Below are positions 16,737 to 26,102 of a stretch of 64,000 nucleotides of DNA, piece by piece. The first letter of the stretch is position 1. Every line of letters begins with the position of its first letter. A program made the translations under genes and the position numbers. This stretch comes from Alphaproteobacteria bacterium (lineage in GTDB: Bacteria; Pseudomonadota; Alphaproteobacteria; Micavibrionales; Micavibrionaceae), in NCBI GenBank assembly GCA_016699735.1, contig CP065008.1, positions 1,674,001-1,738,000 of the forward strand, in the 5' to 3' direction. Below the pieces are notes generated by a model, which was not told the DNA's origin, searched no databases, and saw only the letters and a list, made by a program, of their open reading frames with translations.

Positions 16737-17934
16737 AAAAAGAGTCAGTATTTTCGGTGTTACAGGCTCTGTCGGCGCCAGCGCAGCGGAAGTGATCCTG
16801 GCCTCACCGCAGCTTTTTGACGTGCAAACGGTAACCGCAGGAACCAACGGCCAAAAACTGGCGGACCTGGCCATCAGATTGCGTGCAAAAAAGGCCGTCA
16901 TCGCCCAGGAGGATCAACTCCAGCCGCTCAAGGCAAGGTTGTCAGGCTTCGGGATAGCCGCTGAGGCCGGAAAACAGGCCTTAATCAAGGCTGCCGCAGA
17001 GCCAGCGGACCTCCTTTTGGCCGCAACCGTAGGGTTTGAGGGGCTGCGCCCCATACTCGCCGCCCTTGAAAACGGCACAAACGTTGCCATCGCTAACAAG
17101 GAACCGTTGGTAGCCGCCGGACCCTTGCTTATCGCTGCAGCAAAAAAATCCGGCGCCCGTATCCTTCCGGTAGACAGCGAACACAATGCGATTTTTCAGG
17201 TCTGGGAAGACCACAACCGCTCAAGGGTAGAAAAAATCATCCTGACCGCCTCGGGTGGACCCTTTCTGAACTGGTCGCAAAGCCAGATGCAAAAAGCCAC
17301 CCCGGAACAGGCCATCGCCCACCCCAACTGGTCGATGGGTCCGAAAATATCGGTCGATAGCGCCACAATGATAAACAAAGCGCTGGAAATCATTGAAGCG
17401 GCATATTTATTCGATCTGCCCCCGGAGAAAATTGAGGTGGTGATCCATCCTCAATCCATAATCCATTCTCTTGTAGTTTATACCGACGGTTCCATCCTGG
17501 CGCAGATGGGCGAAAGCGACATGCGGATACCTATCGCCCATACCTTGGGATGGCCGGAGCGTTTGCCTGCCGGGGGTAAAAAACTCGATGTCTCAAAACT
17601 CTCCGGACTGACGTTTCAGACCCCGAACTTTGCCAAGTTTCCGGCGTTGGGTTATGCTTACAAGTGCCTCAGACAGGGGCCGACGGCCTGCATAACGCTG
17701 AACGCCTCTAACGAGATCGCCGTAAAGGCTTTTCTGGACCGCAGGATCGGCTTTCCGGCTATTATTGAGTGCGTCGCTGCGGCCTTGTTGGAAGCGGAGG
17801 GTAACTTATCGGCCTTACCACCGAAAACAGTTGAAGAGTGCGAAAAATTGGATCAAACTGTCCGCGTTTTGACGGAAAACATCATCGCCCGCCGGACGCA
17901 GGACCAACAAAATAAAACGGTACGCTCACAATGA
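16726..17934 (+). CDS. dxr: 1-deoxy-D-xylulose 5-phosphate reductoisomerase
   Basis: Second enzyme of the MEP isoprenoid pathway: DXP to MEP with NADPH. Seen: the nucleotide-binding GVTGSVGASAAEV, NKEPLVAAGPLL, the metal- and substrate-binding PVDSEHNAIFQ, ILTASGGPF, HPNWSMGPKISVDSATMINK, and the HPQSIIHSLVVYTDGS stretch. The length of 402 is normal. The ATG lies inside the cdsA 3' end, and the stop overlaps the next gene as ATGA. With ispDF at 59659-60879 the window supplies three MEP-pathway activities. The segment EIIEAAYLFD, common to all Dxr, confirms the family. Confidence 0.98.
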   Translation: MSSKKRVSIFGVTGSVGASAAEVILASPQLFDVQTVTAGTNGQKLADLAIRLRAKKAVIAQEDQLQPLKARLSGFGIAAEAGKQALIKAAAEPADLLLAATVGFEGLRPILAALENGTNVAIANKEPLVAAGPLLIAAAKKSGARILPVDSEHNAIFQVWEDHNRSRVEKIILTASGGPFLNWSQSQMQKATPEQAIAHPNWSMGPKISVDSATMINKALEIIEAAYLFDLPPEKIEVVIHPQSIIHSLVVYTDGSILAQMGESDMRIPIAHTLGWPERLPAGGKKLDVSKLSGLTFQTPNFAKFPALGYAYKCLRQGPTACITLNASNEIAVKAFLDRRIGFPAIIECVAAALLEAEGNLSALPPKTVEECEKLDQTVRVLTENIIARRTQDQQNKTVRSQ

Positions 17935-19325
17935 ATATCATGGAAATCGTCCAGGTCTTTGGTCATAACATCTTCTTTTACGTCATCGTTTTTCTGGCCG
18001 TCTTAAGCATTCTTGTTTTTGTTCATGAGTGGGGTCATTACATCGTCGCCCGGATGTGCGGGGTCAAGGTAGACAGCTTTTCCATTGGCTTCGGCAAGGA
18101 ACTCTGGGGCCGTAACGACCGCAACGGCTGCCGCTGGAAAATATCGGCCGTACCTCTGGGCGGATATGTTAAGCTCTTCGGGGACGTTGACCCCGCCAGC
18201 GCCGGACATTCCGACGAAATCGACGACCCCGAAAACGGCATCAAAAGGCCGATGACCGAACACGAACGATCCCAGGCCTTTTTCGCCAAGCCGGTCTGGC
18301 AGCGCGCCGCGATTGTCTTCGCCGGTCCCGCAATCAACTATATTTTTGCCTTCTTTGTCTATGTCGGCCTCTTTATGTATCACGGCCAGACCGTCTCTCC
18401 GCCGATCGCCGCCGCCATCGGGATCGGAAGTCCGGCTGAAAAGCATGGATTTCTGCCGCATGACCGCATCATCAGCATTGACGGCAAGGAGATCGAAAGC
18501 TTTAACGATGTCCGCCGGGAGATGCTTCTGGCTCTGGATGTCGAGCGGCATTTTATCGTAGAGCGGGACGGCCAGAAAATAGACCTCTATGCCAAGCCTG
18601 AGCGTGTGGAGACCGAAGACCGCTTTGGCTTTAAAAGCAGCTATGGACGTCTGGGCATTTACGATCCGACCTGGGGCATCGAAATCAAAAAAATATTAAA
18701 AATCAGCGGCGTACCCGTTGTAAGCGAGGAAGAAAAGGTAAAACAGCTTCAGGACCGGATGGGAACGACCTATACGATCGAGACTGATTTGGGACCCAAA
18801 ACCGAAATTCTGCAGGTACACCCGCTTAAGGAACTCAATACAGCGATGACAGATGCCAAAGATTTGGACCGTTTCGGCATTCTCTACCTCTCGAACAGTC
18901 CGCCCCGCGAAGTCATAAAATTAAGCCCCTTGGAGGCCGTGCCGCGGGCGATCAAGGAATGTTACGTCGTAACCCGCAATATCATGGAAGCTTTAGGCCA
19001 GATGATTACGGGTGTACGAAGCGCCACCGAACTCGGAGGGATCATCCGCATCGGTGCCATAGCCGGCGATGTCGCGCAGCAGGGGATCGTCTTCCTCATC
19101 GGTCTTATGGCACTTCTCTCGATTAACCTCGGTTTTATAAACCTTCTGCCTATTCCGTTGCTCGATGGTGGCCATCTGCTCTTCTACTTCTTTGAGTCGA
19201 TCATGGGTCGTCCTGTGCCAGAACAAGTTCAGGAGTATGCCTTTCGGTTCGGCTTGGTCTTCCTGATCGGGATCATGGCCTTCGCCAACCTCAACGACAT
19301 CCTCCAGATGTTGCCGGATAAATAA
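17931..19325 (+). CDS. rseP: RseP-type site-2 zinc metalloprotease (first copy)
   Basis: Intramembrane protease of the M50B family; in Escherichia coli RseP cleaves the anti-sigma factor RseA and signal-peptide remnants. This 464-residue copy has the catalytic HEWGH at residues 32-36 in the first membrane helix and the second-site aspartate in LLDGG (D412). GFGKELWGRND and IPLGGYVKLFGD match the membrane-reentrant loop. A PDZ domain is recognisable (SPAEKHGFLPHDRIISIDGKEI). The middle region (about 235-330) is variable compared with relatives. The gene starts in the dxr stop (ATGA) and is followed after 20 bases by a second, paralogous copy. The position between dxr and bamA is the canonical one, so this is the likely orthologue. 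Confidence 0.95.
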   Translation: MNIMEIVQVFGHNIFFYVIVFLAVLSILVFVHEWGHYIVARMCGVKVDSFSIGFGKELWGRNDRNGCRWKISAVPLGGYVKLFGDVDPASAGHSDEIDDPENGIKRPMTEHERSQAFFAKPVWQRAAIVFAGPAINYIFAFFVYVGLFMYHGQTVSPPIAAAIGIGSPAEKHGFLPHDRIISIDGKEIESFNDVRREMLLALDVERHFIVERDGQKIDLYAKPERVETEDRFGFKSSYGRLGIYDPTWGIEIKKILKISGVPVVSEEEKVKQLQDRMGTTYTIETDLGPKTEILQVHPLKELNTAMTDAKDLDRFGILYLSNSPPREVIKLSPLEAVPRAIKECYVVTRNIMEALGQMITGVRSATELGGIIRIGAIAGDVAQQGIVFLIGLMALLSINLGFINLLPIPLLDGGHLLFYFFESIMGRPVPEQVQEYAFRFGLVFLIGIMAFANLNDILQMLPDK

Positions 19326-19345
19326 CCGGAAAGGGGCTTCAGAAC

Positions 19346-20740
19346 ATGGACGCTCCCGCTGCCGATGTCATAACCTTATCAGAACTCGGAACAATGATTT
19401 TCCGTTACGGAGTTGTAACGGTCCTCAGCATCGCCCTCGTAATCATCGTCCACGAATTCGGACACTATCTCGCAGCACGGGCGGTTGGCGTTAAAGTCAG
19501 AAAATTTTCCCTCGGTTTTGGCAAGGAGTTATTCGGGCGCACCGACCGCTGGGGGACGCGCTGGTGCGTCTCGCGTTTGCCCATTGGCGGCTATGTCGAG
19601 ATTTTCGGCGACGTAGACCGCGACAATCCCATCGTATGGGATAAGGAAAATAACTGCGAACGCCGTCTCACAGACGAAGAACTCAAAGTCGCCTTCTGCA
19701 CGAAGAAAGTCTGGCAGCGGATGATTATTGTTGCCGCAGGCCCAGGAATTAACATTTTTATGGCCCTCTCCCTGATGGCTTCGATTTACATGATTAGAGG
19801 GGTCGCTGTCATACCACCTGTAGTAAACAGCCTGGCGATAGGAACGGCGAGTTATGATGCTGGCTTTCAGCTTGGAGACCGTATTCTCGAATTTGATGGC
19901 AAGAAAATAAGTAATTTTATGCAGATACAGGAAGTAACCTCACGAGATTGGGAGAACCCACACACTTATAAAATTGAAAGAAACGGCAAGATTTTGACTA
20001 TACAAATGACTGCCAGAGAGATCAATTTCACTGACAAAAAAGGGCGAAAAAGAGAAAACAGGGGGCGCATCGGAATGATGAACTCAAACGCCTCCTTTTT
20101 TGAACACATAGTAGCCGTAGAAGGAATTGAAACCAAAGATAAGCCGGACAAAGCCAGAGAGGTCCTTCTAAAAAATATGGATAAAGTTGTGACCGTGGAA
20201 ATTAGTTTCAGAGAAGAGCAAAACGATAAGTTTTTGGTCTCCTTTCCCTCCGCCCTAAACGAGCATCTCAAAAATCCTAAAAGCGACTACTACGACCGCA
20301 TTTTTAGCTCCGACATAAATAATATTGAATACGAAAGATACGATATTTTTAGGGCATATGACCGAGCTGCCGGACAAATAGGAAACGGCTTGTTGGAGGC
20401 CTATAAGCTTTTGCAAGTCATCCATAAGGGTAAAACAGAGGAGAGGGCAATAGGTGGAGTGGCTGTAGTGGCCAAATACGCTGGCAACTCAGTGAAAGAA
20501 GGCTGGGCCGATATGGTAAGGTTCCTTGCCATCCTTTCCATAGGTATAGCTTTCATTAACATTTTGCCGATCCCCCTTTTAGATGGCGGATTTTTGATTT
20601 TTCTAATATACGAAGGCATAACGGGCCGCTCTGTTTCTCCACGAGTTCAAAACCTGTCTTTTGCGATAGCGCTGGTCTTTCTAGGGGGAATCATGATATT
20701 GGCTAACTTGATCGACCTGATCGATTTTATTAATCCTTGA
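19346..20740 (+). CDS. Second RseP-type site-2 zinc metalloprotease (tandem paralogue)
   Basis: A second M50B protease, again 464 residues, immediately downstream of the first. It keeps every catalytic element: HEFGH at residues 36-40, D413 in PIPLLDGGF, the GFGKELFGRTDRWG and LPIGGYVEIFGDVDRDN loop, and one clear PDZ-like stretch (SYDAGFQLGDRILEFDGKKI). It differs from the first copy through most of the periplasmic region, where the DNA is also noticeably richer in A and T (about 19900-20460). It is probably an active protease with a different substrate range. Duplication is inferred from equal length and parallel motif spacing. GGAAAGGGG precedes the ATG. Its stop region is close to bamA, whose start follows by 51 bases. 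Confidence 0.93.
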   Translation: MDAPAADVITLSELGTMIFRYGVVTVLSIALVIIVHEFGHYLAARAVGVKVRKFSLGFGKELFGRTDRWGTRWCVSRLPIGGYVEIFGDVDRDNPIVWDKENNCERRLTDEELKVAFCTKKVWQRMIIVAAGPGINIFMALSLMASIYMIRGVAVIPPVVNSLAIGTASYDAGFQLGDRILEFDGKKISNFMQIQEVTSRDWENPHTYKIERNGKILTIQMTAREINFTDKKGRKRENRGRIGMMNSNASFFEHIVAVEGIETKDKPDKAREVLLKNMDKVVTVEISFREEQNDKFLVSFPSALNEHLKNPKSDYYDRIFSSDINNIEYERYDIFRAYDRAAGQIGNGLLEAYKLLQVIHKGKTEERAIGGVAVVAKYAGNSVKEGWADMVRFLAILSIGIAFINILPIPLLDGGFLIFLIYEGITGRSVSPRVQNLSFAIALVFLGGIMILANLIDLIDFINP

Positions 20741-20790
20741 TTCACTGCGCTTTTCACAATATCCAGAATAAAACACAGGAAAAATTGATA

Positions 20791-23073
20791 ATGATTATGT
20801 CAAGCAGAAAGCTGAAGGCTTTATCCCACAGCCTGATCGTAGCCCTGATCGTTTTCGCTCCTGTTAAGGCTTGGGCTGATATCGTCCGCCAGATAGCCAT
20901 CAGCGGCTCTGAGAGGATCGAGGAGGCGACCGTCGTGTCCTACATGGACCTCAAGGTCGGTGACGAACTGGACGATGCGGCTGTAGACCGCGCCCTAAAA
21001 AGTCTTTTTGGTACGGGACTTTTCGCCGATGTTCAGGTTGAGAACGCCGGAGGAGGCGTGGTGCAGGTCTCGGTCGTTGAAAACCCCATCATCAATCAGA
21101 TCGGTTTTGAAGGAAATGACAAGATTGAAGATGAGGAACTTCTGGCGGAAATCCAGATGCGCCCGCGTCAGGTGTTCACAAGAACGAAAGTACAGTCTGA
21201 CTTAGCCCGATTGAATCAGATATACCGCCGCCAGGGACGTTTCTCGGTGGATATTGAGCCAAAAGTTATCCGTCTGGAACAAAACCGTGTAGATTTGGTG
21301 TTCGAAATCGACGAAGGTGACGTCACAGAAGTAAAGGCCATACGCTTCGTCGGGAACAAGAAATACGACGACGACAAACTCCGCAGCGTGATTAGCACTA
21401 AGGAAACCGCTTGGTACAAGATTCTTTCCTCTGACGACAGATACGATGAGGACCGTCTGGCCTTCGATCAGGAGTTGCTCAGGAACTACTACCTCTCGCG
21501 CGGCTATGCCGACTTTTCCGTTGTCTCCGCCGTTGCTGAGTTGGCACCTGACAAGGAAAGCTTTTTTATCACATTTACAGTCGAGGAGGGCGAACGTTAC
21601 AAGGTCGCTGGAACCAGCATAGCGTCTGAGTTGCGGGACTTCGACACATCCGTCCTTCAGGAGTCCATTACCATAGAGAACGGCGAGTGGTATGACGCGG
21701 ATAAGGTACGTGAAAGCGCTACGAACATGACCAACCTCTTAGGCGACAGGCAATATGCCTTCGTCAATATCAAGCCCGATATTCAGAAAGACCGCGAAAA
21801 GCGCGAGGTTCTGGTGCTGTTCACCGTCAGCGAAACCCCGCCGGTCTACGTCGAAAGGATTAACATCAACGGTAATGTCCGCACCATGGATAAAGTCTTG
21901 CGTCGCGAGGTCGAGGTTGTGGAGGGAGACCCTTTCAATCGCACGAAAGTGGCAAAATCTGAGAAAAACATTAAGGATCTCGACTTCTTCGAGAACGTCA
22001 AGTTGGACGTCAAGCAGGGATCGGCACCTGATAAAACGGTCATCGATGTTGACGTCGAGGAAAAATCGACCGGAGAACTTTCCATAGGCGCAGGCTTCTC
22101 CTCGACAGACGGTCCTTTAGCGGATTTCCGTGTGCGTGAGCGTAACCTGCTCGGCAAGGGACAAGACCTGCTCTTTGCAACAACCATTGCCGGAAAACGC
22201 TCCGAGTTTGACGTTTCTTTCACGGAACCTTACTTCCTCGACCGGGATATTTCGGCAGGATTTGATATCTTCCACATCACTCGCGACTTGCAGGACGAAA
22301 GCTCGTACGACCAGCAAAAGACAGGCGGCGCACTGCGGATGGGCTATCCCCTGTCTGAAAACTGGCGCCAGACCCTGAAATACCAGTATGACAAAAATGA
22401 CATCGACAATGTGGATAATGACGCCTCCCGCTTTATCCGTGATCAGGAGGGCGTCCGCACCACGTCTGCCGTTTCCCAGCGCCTGACCTACGATACACGG
22501 GACAGCTCTATACTGACGACCGAAGGGCTTCTCTACTGGCTCGATACCGAAGTGGCCGGACTGGGCGGAGATGCGAAATACCTCTCAGGCCGTACGGGCG
22601 GAACCTATTACTACCCGGTTTTTGATCAGGTCGTCTTGAATGCCTTGGGCGAAATAGGAGCCATCGGCGGCTACAGCGATACCGATGTTGAAATCAACGA
22701 ACGCTTCTTTATCGGCGGCTCAACGCTCCGGGGGTTTGAGCGTTCAGGCATTGGACCGAGAGACCGGGCCACTGACGACGCGCTGGGAGGAAACTTCTTC
22801 TACCGTGGCAGCGTCGAGGGATCTTTCCCCGTCGGCCTACCTAAGGAAATGGGCGTAAAAGGACACCTTTTTACGGATTTTGGCTCTCTTATGGATATAG
22901 ATGAAGATGGCGCTAACCTCCTTGAAGAGGACTCCATCCGGGCCAGTGCGGGTATTGGCCTGTCCTGGCGTTCGCCTATCGGTCCCATACGGGTGGACTT
23001 GGCTGTACCCTACGCCAAGGAAGATTTCGACGAGGAAGAGAATTTCAGGTTTGATTTTGGCACGCGCTTTTAG
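20791..23073 (+). CDS. bamA: Outer membrane protein assembly factor BamA
   Basis: Central Omp85 subunit of the BAM complex that inserts beta-barrel proteins. The 760 residues comprise a signal peptide ending in KAWA, then five POTRA repeats (about residues 26-350; for example IAISGSERIEEATV, IGFEGNDKIEDEEL, IRFVGNKKYDDDKL and ININGNVRTMDKVL). The C-terminal barrel contains FIGGSTLRGFERSGIGPRD, the lid-lock VRGF-type motif, and ends RFDFGTRF with the terminal phenylalanine required for assembly. The frame is open to 20737, overlapping the protease gene. ATG 20791 is preferred because AGGAAAA lies seven bases before it and the signal peptide follows. It is followed by skp and the lipid A genes. 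Confidence 0.97.
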   Translation: MIMSSRKLKALSHSLIVALIVFAPVKAWADIVRQIAISGSERIEEATVVSYMDLKVGDELDDAAVDRALKSLFGTGLFADVQVENAGGGVVQVSVVENPIINQIGFEGNDKIEDEELLAEIQMRPRQVFTRTKVQSDLARLNQIYRRQGRFSVDIEPKVIRLEQNRVDLVFEIDEGDVTEVKAIRFVGNKKYDDDKLRSVISTKETAWYKILSSDDRYDEDRLAFDQELLRNYYLSRGYADFSVVSAVAELAPDKESFFITFTVEEGERYKVAGTSIASELRDFDTSVLQESITIENGEWYDADKVRESATNMTNLLGDRQYAFVNIKPDIQKDREKREVLVLFTVSETPPVYVERININGNVRTMDKVLRREVEVVEGDPFNRTKVAKSEKNIKDLDFFENVKLDVKQGSAPDKTVIDVDVEEKSTGELSIGAGFSSTDGPLADFRVRERNLLGKGQDLLFATTIAGKRSEFDVSFTEPYFLDRDISAGFDIFHITRDLQDESSYDQQKTGGALRMGYPLSENWRQTLKYQYDKNDIDNVDNDASRFIRDQEGVRTTSAVSQRLTYDTRDSSILTTEGLLYWLDTEVAGLGGDAKYLSGRTGGTYYYPVFDQVVLNALGEIGAIGGYSDTDVEINERFFIGGSTLRGFERSGIGPRDRATDDALGGNFFYRGSVEGSFPVGLPKEMGVKGHLFTDFGSLMDIDEDGANLLEEDSIRASAGIGLSWRSPIGPIRVDLAVPYAKEDFDEEENFRFDFGTRF

Positions 23074-23113
23074 TAGCGTCTGAGGCTTAAACAGAATTGA
23101 TGGTGCCTCGAAA

Positions 23114-23659
23114 ATGCTTACGCGTGATTTGACAAGACTTTTACTGTTTTCCCTATTTATATTCTTTGCTTCTATCCCTGTGGCGTTGGCACAGGTCTCA
23201 ATAGCGGTTGTCGATATCGAGGCGTTGATGTCGGACTCGACGGCAGCGAAATCAGTCAAAAAACAGGTCGAAACCAATCGGAAGAAATTTGAAACCGAGA
23301 TGGAGGGGCTGGAAAAACAGCTCCGCGACAGCCTCGAGAAACTGAAAGCCGAAAGCAAGGACTTGCCGAAGGAGGAACTGGAGAAAAAGGCGCAGGCTTT
23401 CGAGGAAAAGCGTTTTCAGGCCCGCAAAACCCTTAAAGACAGAATCAGCGCTCTGAATAAAGGTTCAGCCGAAGCGATGAACGCACTCACCAACAGCATT
23501 TTCAATGTCTGTGCGAAGCTGGCCGAAGAAAAGAAATATGACCTCATCATTACACGCAACAATGTGATCGTCGGAGCAAAGAGCTTGGACATCACGGCGG
23601 AAGTCATGAAGCGGCTGAACGAAGCGTTGCCCGACGTCAAAGTTAACATTAAGAATTAG
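23114..23659 (+). CDS. skp: Periplasmic chaperone Skp/OmpH family
   Basis: Trimeric jellyfish-shaped chaperone that carries unfolded outer-membrane proteins to BamA. The 181-residue product has a signal peptide (MLTRDL then a hydrophobic core, cleavage after ALA at about 26). A beta-strand start IAVVDIEALMSDSTA follows, then a long charged coiled-coil (about residues 45-125), which forms the tentacles, and a closing strand region YDLIITRNNVIVGAKSLDIT. This matches OmpH/Skp layout. It lies 40 bases after bamA and 11 before lpxD, the typical bamA-skp-lpxD arrangement. Confidence 0.93.
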   Translation: MLTRDLTRLLLFSLFIFFASIPVALAQVSIAVVDIEALMSDSTAAKSVKKQVETNRKKFETEMEGLEKQLRDSLEKLKAESKDLPKEELEKKAQAFEEKRFQARKTLKDRISALNKGSAEAMNALTNSIFNVCAKLAEEKKYDLIITRNNVIVGAKSLDITAEVMKRLNEALPDVKVNIKN

Positions 23660-23670
23660 AGAGGGCTTTT

Positions 23671-24696
23671 ATGCCTGATCCGCGCTTCTTCAAGAAAAGC
23701 CGGACGTTCACGCTTCGGGAAATCGCGGGAAAAGCCGGATGCGTAATTAAACCCGAAGAATATGCCGACCGCGAAATTCTGGACGTCGCGCCGTTAAAAA
23801 CCGCCACAAATACAGAAATCAGTTTTCTGGATAACCTCAAATACAAGGCTGAATTTAAGGATACAAAGGCCGCAGCGTGTTTTGTCACCGAGGAAATGGT
23901 AAAAGACTCGCCCACGGGGCTGACCTGCCTGATAACGCCTTCCCCATACAAAGCCTATGCTTTAACCGCCCAGCTCTTTTATCCTGAACAGAGGCCGGAG
24001 GCCCGTATTTCACCCAAGGCCAGCATCCACCCGAGCGCAAAACTCGGCGAAGGCTGTACCGTCGAGGAGGGCGTCTGTATCGCTGAAGGTGCAGAGATCG
24101 GCCATTCCTGCTGGCTCGAACCCGGAGCGGTAATCCAAAGAAACGTAAAGATTGGAAACCACTGCCGCATAGGCGCCAATGCTACGCTATCTCATTGTCT
24201 GGTGGGCGACCATGTCCACCTCTATCCCGGAGTGAGAGTGGGGCAGGACGGTTTCGGTTTTGCCATAGACAAGGCCGGACACATAAAGGTTCCGCAGCTG
24301 GGGCGAGTCATCATCGGCGATCATGTTGAAATCGGCGCGAATTCAACTATAGACCGCGGTGCCGGACCGGACACAGTAATCGGCGGGGGAACCTGGATCG
24401 ATAATCTGGTCCAGATTGGCCATAATGTTGTGATCGGCAAGGGCTGTATTATCGTGGCGCAGGTTGGTATCTCCGGCAGTACGCAGATAAGTGACTATGT
24501 AGCCATCGGCGGACAAGCGGGTTTTGCAGGACACCTAAAGATCGGACAGGGCGCAAGAATTGGGGCGCAGGCTGGGGTCATGAACGATATCCCTCCGGGT
24601 GAGGAGTATATGGGCTCACCCGCCTTCCCAAAAAATCAGTTCTTGCGCCAGATCGCGGCACTAAACCGCTTGATTAAAAAGAAAAAAACCGATTAA
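23671..24696 (+). CDS. lpxD: UDP-3-O-acylglucosamine N-acyltransferase
   Basis: Third step of lipid A synthesis: adds the N-linked hydroxyacyl chain to UDP-3-O-acyl-glucosamine. N-terminal uridine-binding domain (residues 1-110), then a left-handed beta-helix of hexapeptide repeats (about 110-300; ISPKASIHPSAKLGEGCTV and so on). The catalytic histidine is in the DNLVQIGHNVVIGKGC stretch. A C-terminal helix follows the PAFPKNQFLRQIAALNRL segment. The length of 341 is normal. GAGAGGG lies before the ATG. It forms a cluster with fabZ, lpxA, lpxI and lpxB. Confidence 0.97.
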   Translation: MPDPRFFKKSRTFTLREIAGKAGCVIKPEEYADREILDVAPLKTATNTEISFLDNLKYKAEFKDTKAAACFVTEEMVKDSPTGLTCLITPSPYKAYALTAQLFYPEQRPEARISPKASIHPSAKLGEGCTVEEGVCIAEGAEIGHSCWLEPGAVIQRNVKIGNHCRIGANATLSHCLVGDHVHLYPGVRVGQDGFGFAIDKAGHIKVPQLGRVIIGDHVEIGANSTIDRGAGPDTVIGGGTWIDNLVQIGHNVVIGKGCIIVAQVGISGSTQISDYVAIGGQAGFAGHLKIGQGARIGAQAGVMNDIPPGEEYMGSPAFPKNQFLRQIAALNRLIKKKKTD

Positions 24697-24739
24697 CTGC
24701 ATCAATATAAAAGGCAAAAGGCTTGGGGGTTATCCCGAC

Positions 24740-25210
24740 ATGAGCGAAACCAGAGACCAGATCGATATCTTGCGGATCATGAATATGATCCCTCACCGCT
24801 ATCCCTTCCTGATGGTCGATAAGGTTGTTGACCTTGTGCCGGGCCAGAGCGCCGTAGGAATAAAGAATGTCACCATCAACGAACCCCATTTCGCGGGCCA
24901 TTTTCCGGGCTTTCCCGTGATGCCCGGTGTTCTGATTATCGAGGCAATGGCCCAGACGGCCGGGCTGGTTGTCGTCGAATTCATGGGCTTGGAGTCAAAG
25001 AAGAAGATCGTCTACTTTATGACCATAGACAATGCCCGGTTCCGTAAGCCTGTGACGCCGGGAGACACACTCCATATTCATGTCGAAAAAGTGCAATCCC
25101 GCGGCACAGTATGGAAATTTAAGGGCGAAGCCAAAGTCGGTGACAAGCTTTGTGCCGAAGCCACCTTCAGCGCCATGATTGCTGATGCGGAAGAACAAGC
25201 CAAAAAGTAA
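24740..25210 (+). CDS. fabZ: 3-hydroxyacyl-ACP dehydratase FabZ
   Basis: Hot-dog-fold dehydratase of fatty acid synthesis, competing with LpxA and LpxD for hydroxyacyl-ACP, which explains its place in this cluster. Seen: MNMIPHRYPFLMVDKV with the catalytic histidine, FAGHFPGFPVMPGVLIIEAMAQT with the catalytic glutamate, and ARFRKPVTPGDTL. The length of 156 is normal. No strong Shine-Dalgarno is visible before the ATG (ggggg lies about 14 bases upstream). A gap of 97 bases with a small palindrome separates it from lpxA. Confidence 0.97.
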   Translation: MSETRDQIDILRIMNMIPHRYPFLMVDKVVDLVPGQSAVGIKNVTINEPHFAGHFPGFPVMPGVLIIEAMAQTAGLVVVEFMGLESKKKIVYFMTIDNARFRKPVTPGDTLHIHVEKVQSRGTVWKFKGEAKVGDKLCAEATFSAMIADAEEQAKK

Positions 25211-25276
25211 GACTGATCTGCAACCTTTTGAAACAAAGCGTGATTTGAGGCGGGTGATCGACAACCTTATTCTGCC

Positions 25277-25294
25277 TTAAGAGTAAGCTCTTAA
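25277..25294 (+). repeat. Short hairpin before lpxA
   Basis: TTAAGAG-taag-CTCTTAA is a perfect seven-bp stem with a four-base loop, ending 13 bases before the lpxA ATG and just upstream of its AGGA (25299-25302). No T run follows. It may modulate lpxA translation or stabilise a processed transcript. Confidence 0.4.
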
Positions 25295-25307
25295 ACCTAG
25301 GACATGA

Positions 25308-26102
25308 ATGAATCAGAACATCCACCCAACAGCCATCGTTGCGCCCGAAGCAATCATTGCTCCCACCGCAATCATCGGGCCTTACTGTATCCTGGGGCCG
25401 GACGTAAACCTGGGTGAGCGCGTCCGTCTTATCTCTCATGTTTATATTGAGGGGCGGACAATAATCGGAGAGGGAACGGTGGTCTATCCCTTTGCCTCTT
25501 TGGGAACCCCGCCGCAGGATCTAAAATACGCGGGTGAAAAATCAGAACTGATCATCGGCAAAAACAACACGATCCGGGAGCATACAACGATGAACCCCGG
25601 AACCCAGCACGGCTCAATGAAAACTATTGTTGGTGATAATTGCCTGTTTATGATGGCCACACATGTGGCGCATGACTGCATCGTCGGTAACAATGTTATC
25701 ATGGCCAATAATGCAGCGATCGCCGGCCATGTACAGATTGGGGATTACGCCGTTTTGGGCGGATTATCCGCCGTACATCAATTCGTAAGAATCGGACCTC
25801 ATGCGATTATTGGCGGAATGTCCGGCGTAGAAAACGATGTCATACCTTTCGGGCGGGTTAAGGGAGAACGGGCGTTTTTAGCAGGTTTAAATCTGATTGG
25901 CCTAGAGCGTCGAGGGTTCGGTAAAGACAAGATCAAAAATTTACAACGGGCTTTTAATCAACTGTTCGGAGAAGAGGGCACTTTTGAGCAAAGACTTGAA
26001 AGCGTTGCCAATGATTATGGCGACGATGAGTTGGTTATATCGGTCCTTTCTTTTGCGCGCGAAAAGACGAAATTTCCGCTATGCCAGCCCCAGAAAAAAT
26101 AG
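25308..26102 (+). CDS. lpxA: UDP-N-acetylglucosamine acyltransferase
   Basis: First step of lipid A synthesis: transfers a 3-hydroxyacyl chain to UDP-GlcNAc. The beta-helix of hexapeptide repeats starts at once (IHPTAIVAPEAIIAPTAIIG). The catalytic histidine lies in MMATHVAHDCIVGNNV, and the C-terminal helical domain contains GLERRGFGKDKIKNLQRAF. The length of 264 is normal. AGGA lies before the ATG. The last 22 bases overlap lpxI, so translation of the two is coupled. Confidence 0.98.
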   Translation: MNQNIHPTAIVAPEAIIAPTAIIGPYCILGPDVNLGERVRLISHVYIEGRTIIGEGTVVYPFASLGTPPQDLKYAGEKSELIIGKNNTIREHTTMNPGTQHGSMKTIVGDNCLFMMATHVAHDCIVGNNVIMANNAAIAGHVQIGDYAVLGGLSAVHQFVRIGPHAIIGGMSGVENDVIPFGRVKGERAFLAGLNLIGLERRGFGKDKIKNLQRAFNQLFGEEGTFEQRLESVANDYGDDELVISVLSFAREKTKFPLCQPQKK

